NCBI GenBank assembly: GCA_022795575.1
Contig: JAAWGY010000021.1
Location: 1 to 17,369 of the forward strand
DNA length: 17,369 nt
Direction of reading: 5' to 3'
Source: Angelakisella sp.
Lineage (GTDB): Bacteria > Bacillota > Clostridia > Oscillospirales > Ruminococcaceae
This document shows, in pieces, positions 15,646 to 17,369 of this stretch. Both the position numbers and the translations under genes were made by a program. Below the pieces are notes generated by a model. That model did no database searches and was not told where the DNA came from. It saw only the letters and a program-made list of their open reading frames with translations. How positions within the stretch are numbered: the stretch's first letter is position 1; every line of letters starts with the position of its first letter.

Positions 15646-15674
15646 TTGCATCGGCAGCGGGGTTGGGTTATAAT
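15646..15674 (+). promoter_or_regulatory. Promoter of the CorA-type gene
   Basis: TTGCAT (15646-15651), 17 bases and TATAAT (15669-15674). The start codon is at 15830, so the leader is about 150 bases, long enough for regulatory structure. Confidence 0.65.
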
Positions 15675-15716
15675 AGGGGAGTATTCCCACAGTCCCCCGT
15701 ATCATACGAAAAAAGC

Positions 15717-15768
15717 AGGAGGTGGCACAGCTTTGGGTACCGACCCTGGACGAAGTAGCGAAATATAA
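15717..15768 (+). other. Possible leader peptide in the CorA-type gene leader
   Basis: A full AGGAGG (15717-15722) lies well upstream of the CorA ribosome binding site. Ten bases later a TTG opens an 11-codon frame (15733-15768, reading MGTDPGRSSEI, then stop). Leader peptides control some bacterial Mg2+ transporter genes. A start at GTG 15722 in the CorA frame would overlap the AGGAGG and is unlikely. Speculative. Confidence 0.3.
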
Positions 15769-15829
15769 CGGGAGCGGGCCCACTGCCGCCGGCGGTTCTC
15801 CGCTTCCGGAAGGAAGGAGAATTGCGCCC

Positions 15830-16771
15830 ATGCTTAACATCTACAAAACCGTGGAGGGCCAGGTGGTCCTCCAGGAAAGGCTTACCCCGGGCTGCTGGGT
15901 AAACGTCACCGAGCCCACCCAGCAGGAGATCGAGTACCTCACCGGGGAGCTGGGGCTGGACCGGGACTTTGTCCGTTCCAGCCTGGACGAGGAGGAGTCC
16001 TCCCGCATCGAGGCGGAGGACAACGACCAGGTGCTGGTCATTGTGGACCTGCCCATGGCCCTGCGCCAGGAGGAGGACCAGTCCATCCTCTACACCACCG
16101 CCCCGATGGGCATCATCCTAACCCCCCAGTATGTCTTTACCATCAGCACCCAGCCCCAGCAGGTGGTGAGCGAGATGGCGGACGGCAGGGTGAAAAACAT
16201 CACCACCCACCTGCGGGCCCGCTTCCTCTTCTCCCTCCTCTACCGCATCGCCACCCGGTACCTCACCTACCTAAAGCAGATCGACAAGATCTCCTCCTAC
16301 ACCGAGCAGCAGCTCCACCGCTCCATGCGCAACAAGGAGCTGATCCAGCTGCTGGGGCTGGAAAAGTCCCTGGTCTACTTTTCCACCTCCCTCAAGGGCA
16401 ACGAGGTAACGCTGGAAAAGATCCTCCGGGGGCGGATCATCCGGCTTTACGAGGAGGACCAGGACCTGCTGGAGGATGTCCTGGTAGAGGTGAAGCAGGC
16501 CATCGAGATGTGTAACATCTACACCAGTATCCTCTCCGGCACCATGGACGCCTTTGCCTCGGTGATCTCCAACAACCTCAACATTGTGATGAAGATCCTG
16601 GCCGCTGTCACCATCGTGATGTCCATCCCCAACATCGTCTTTAGCTTTTACGGCATGAACATCGCCGGGGGCCTCCCCCTGGACCGCTTTTGGTGGTTTC
16701 CCGCCACCCTTTCGGCGGCGCTTTGTGTGGGGGCCGCGGTAATTCTGGTAAAGAAGGATATGTTCCACTGA
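15830..16771 (+). CDS. CorA-family Mg2+ (divalent cation) transporter
   Basis: This 313-residue protein matches CorA in length and plan: a large cytoplasmic N-terminal domain (residues 1 to about 250, with the long helical stalk about 150-250), then two membrane helices (about 256-274 and 288-307). The signature YGMN (274-277, GMN at 275-277) ends the first helix, and a short basic tail (VKKDMFH) follows the second. CorA proteins form pentameric channels for Mg2+, and some carry Co2+ or Ni2+. The N-terminus MLNIYKTVEG with GCWVNVTEPT is typical of a Firmicutes CorA subgroup and fixes the start at 15830, with GGAAGGAG ten bases upstream. Single gene with its own promoter and a hairpin terminator. 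Confidence 0.93.
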   Translation: MLNIYKTVEGQVVLQERLTPGCWVNVTEPTQQEIEYLTGELGLDRDFVRSSLDEEESSRIEAEDNDQVLVIVDLPMALRQEEDQSILYTTAPMGIILTPQYVFTISTQPQQVVSEMADGRVKNITTHLRARFLFSLLYRIATRYLTYLKQIDKISSYTEQQLHRSMRNKELIQLLGLEKSLVYFSTSLKGNEVTLEKILRGRIIRLYEEDQDLLEDVLVEVKQAIEMCNIYTSILSGTMDAFASVISNNLNIVMKILAAVTIVMSIPNIVFSFYGMNIAGGLPLDRFWWFPATLSAALCVGAAVILVKKDMFH

Positions 16772-16813
16772 CCGGCAAAAGCGGGGGGAGCAGGCCCCTG
16801 CGGACAAAACAAA

Positions 16814-16847
16814 CGGAGGCCCCCGCGCCGCAGCGTTGGGGCCTCCG
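16814..16847 (+). terminator. Terminator of the CorA-type gene
   Basis: A 10-bp stem, CGGAGGCCCC/GGGGCCTCCG (16814-16823 with 16838-16847), lies 42 bases after the stop codon. The U-tract is weak and interrupted (CATTCTGTTG). Confidence 0.6.
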
Positions 16848-16902
16848 CCATTCTGTTGTGGGTTGTTTTGCCCGGAAATGGCCTGGAAAGCCAAAATAGG
16901 TG

Positions 16903-16931
16903 TTGCTTTTTGGGCGAAATCCGTATATAAT
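16903..16931 (+). promoter_or_regulatory. Plus-strand promoter facing the structured RNA element
   Basis: TTGCTT (16903-16908), 17 bases, TATAAT (16926-16931). It points rightward into the 16943-17036 element. A transcript from it could run to the terminator at 17114-17158, giving an RNA of about 220 bases with no convincing coding frame. Confidence 0.6.
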
Positions 16932-16942
16932 AGAGGCAGGGC

Positions 16943-17036
16943 AAAAAAGTGCAAGCAGGGATGTGGTGTTGCTACCACCGCATCCCCTGTATACGGAGGG
17001 GTTTCTCCATACACAACGGCTATGCCGCACTTGACA
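16943..17036 (-). ncRNA. Candidate structured small RNA (about 94 bases)
   Basis: Between a minus-strand promoter and a U6 run lies a compact fold. A closing stem AAGTGC/GCACTT (17027-17032 with 16947-16952) runs straight into the UUUUUU at 16943-16948. Inside it are three hairpins: a small GGC-AUA-GCC; an 11-bp stem with two G:U pairs and a 6-base loop (17005-17015 with 16988-16998); and GGGATG/CATCCC with inner GGTG/CACC (16958-16986). The closing stem plus U-run would serve as its own terminator. I do not recognise an RNA family, and no coding frame with a ribosome binding site is present. The opposite strand can form the same helices but lacks the U-run, so minus is the better strand. Confidence 0.55.
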
Positions 17037-17042
17037 GTACAT

Positions 17043-17071
17043 ATTATACTCTGTTGCGCCTGCAAAAGCAA
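17043..17071 (-). promoter_or_regulatory. Minus-strand promoter of the candidate small RNA
   Basis: On the minus strand TTGCTT (17066-17071), 17 bases, TATAAT (17043-17048). The boxes and spacing are identical to the facing plus-strand promoter at 16903-16931. Confidence 0.65.
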
Positions 17072-17080
17072 GTACTTGGG

Positions 17081-17158
17081 GTATAATGTGGGTGTGTATT
17101 CTGTACTTGTCGGACGGTGCCGTGTATGGTTTGTTTTCCGTACACGGCACCGTTTTTT
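17081..17158 (+). ncRNA. Candidate short plus-strand RNA with strong terminator
   Basis: TATAAT at 17082-17087 has only a weak -35 (CTGCAA, 16-base spacing). About 60 bases later a perfect 13-bp stem (17114-17126 with 17141-17153) ends in TTTTTT (17153-17158). There is no gene in between, so the terminator must end either this short RNA or a longer one from the promoter at 16903. Its -10 region is an imperfect inverted copy of the -10 region of the diverging minus-strand promoter. Confidence 0.4.
17114..17158 (+). terminator. Strong plus-strand terminator without an obvious gene
   Basis: A 13-bp perfect stem, ACGGTGCCGTGTA with its complement, has a 14-base loop and a U6 run. It is one of the best terminators in the window, yet no protein gene precedes it after the CorA terminator at 16847. 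Confidence 0.85.
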
Positions 17159-17160
17159 GC

Positions 17161-17278
17161 CCTGTAAAAAAGGGATGCAGCGGGGGCCCAGGATATCTTG
17201 GGTCCTCGTTGCCCCCTGCTTACAGGAGCAACCAGCGTTAACACCGACAGGGAGCGGAAGCACACACCGGTTATTATA
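17161..17278 (-). ncRNA. Possible minus-strand leader or small RNA at the right edge
   Basis: A TATAAT on the minus strand (17273-17278, weak -35) precedes about 95 bases that end in a GGGGGC/GCCCCC hairpin (17182-17187 with 17211-17216) and a U6 run (17166-17171). An outer CCTGTAA/TTACAGG pairing (17220-17226 with 17161-17167) overlaps the first bases of the U-run, so the terminator and outer stem may compete. It could instead be the terminator of a gene beyond the right edge. Confidence 0.35.
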
Positions 17279-17369
17279 GCAACCATCAAAATTGTCGACA
17301 CCCATCTGGACGGCAGCTTTCCCAGCTGCCTTTGTCCCAAAAACTTGAAAGCCATCAAGGCTTCCTGCG
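17279..17369. other. Right-edge stretch, no gene seen
   Basis: It contains a perfect 7-bp GGCAGCT/AGCTGCC hairpin (about 17312-17330) followed by TTTG on the plus strand, and the palindrome TGTCGACA near 17293-17300. No frame here has a supported start. Confidence 0.3.

Noticed and set aside
15675..15829. A known Mg2+ riboswitch (M-box) or T-box in the CorA leader
   Set aside because: I could not match the conserved core of either class, and no terminator hairpin precedes the start codon.
17044..17358. A 104-codon minus-strand frame
   Set aside because: It has no ribosome binding site, no recognisable domain, and runs through promoters, hairpins and two U-runs.
1..17369. CRISPR array, insertion sequence or prophage genes
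   Set aside because: No regularly spaced repeats, transposase, integrase or phage structural genes were seen anywhere in the window.

Overview
The window looks like a chromosomal segment of a GC-rich, low-GC-phylum-type anaerobe, most likely a gut Clostridia member of the Oscillospiraceae kind. This is inferred from strong AAGGAGG ribosome binding sites, sigma-A promoters of the TTGACA-N17-TATAAT type, a HutP-family regulator, Firmicutes-like RecG and CorA proteins, and heavy G/C third-position use. No rRNA or other lineage marker is present, so the placement is tentative.

Layout. (1) 1-642, plus strand: the C-terminal part of a PotA/FbpC-type ABC transporter ATPase, cut by the window edge. 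(2) 785-3880, minus strand: a three-gene unit read as HutP-like RNA-binding regulator, DASS/SLC13-type anion permease, nitrilase. The regulator comes first, as in the Bacillus hut operon, but the genes behind it are a permease and a nitrilase. (3) 4194-10336, minus strand: a lipid-type cluster. A membrane-anchored SGNH hydrolase is followed by a tandem two-domain SGNH protein, a strong terminator, a separate promoter, and a 1083-residue fusion of fatty acyl-AMP ligase, carrier domain and thioester reductase. (4) 10337-11700: a variable-looking patch with an AT-rich orphan gene of HEAT-like helical character, flanked by 11-base direct repeats and next to a tRNA-Lys gene. (5) 11839-16847: housekeeping genes, namely recG (plus), a cardiolipin synthase-like phospholipase D protein (minus) and a CorA-type metal transporter (plus). 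(6) 16848-17369: a gene-free stretch packed with promoters and hairpins that suggests two or three small RNAs.

How the parts may work together. In unit 2 the HutP-like protein keeps the paired HxxxH and the later His that hold the metal ion in HutP, so it probably controls read-through into the permease and nitrilase genes in response to a small ligand. In unit 3 the ligase-carrier-reductase would activate an acyl chain, hold it as a thioester and release it as an aldehyde (or alcohol). The neighbouring SGNH proteins could act on membrane lipids or acyl esters, although they have their own promoter and terminator.

The most unusual items are the HutP-nitrilase-permease operon, the ligase-carrier-reductase beside a triplicated SGNH family with an altered GDS motif, and the compact structured RNA between two facing promoters near the right edge.
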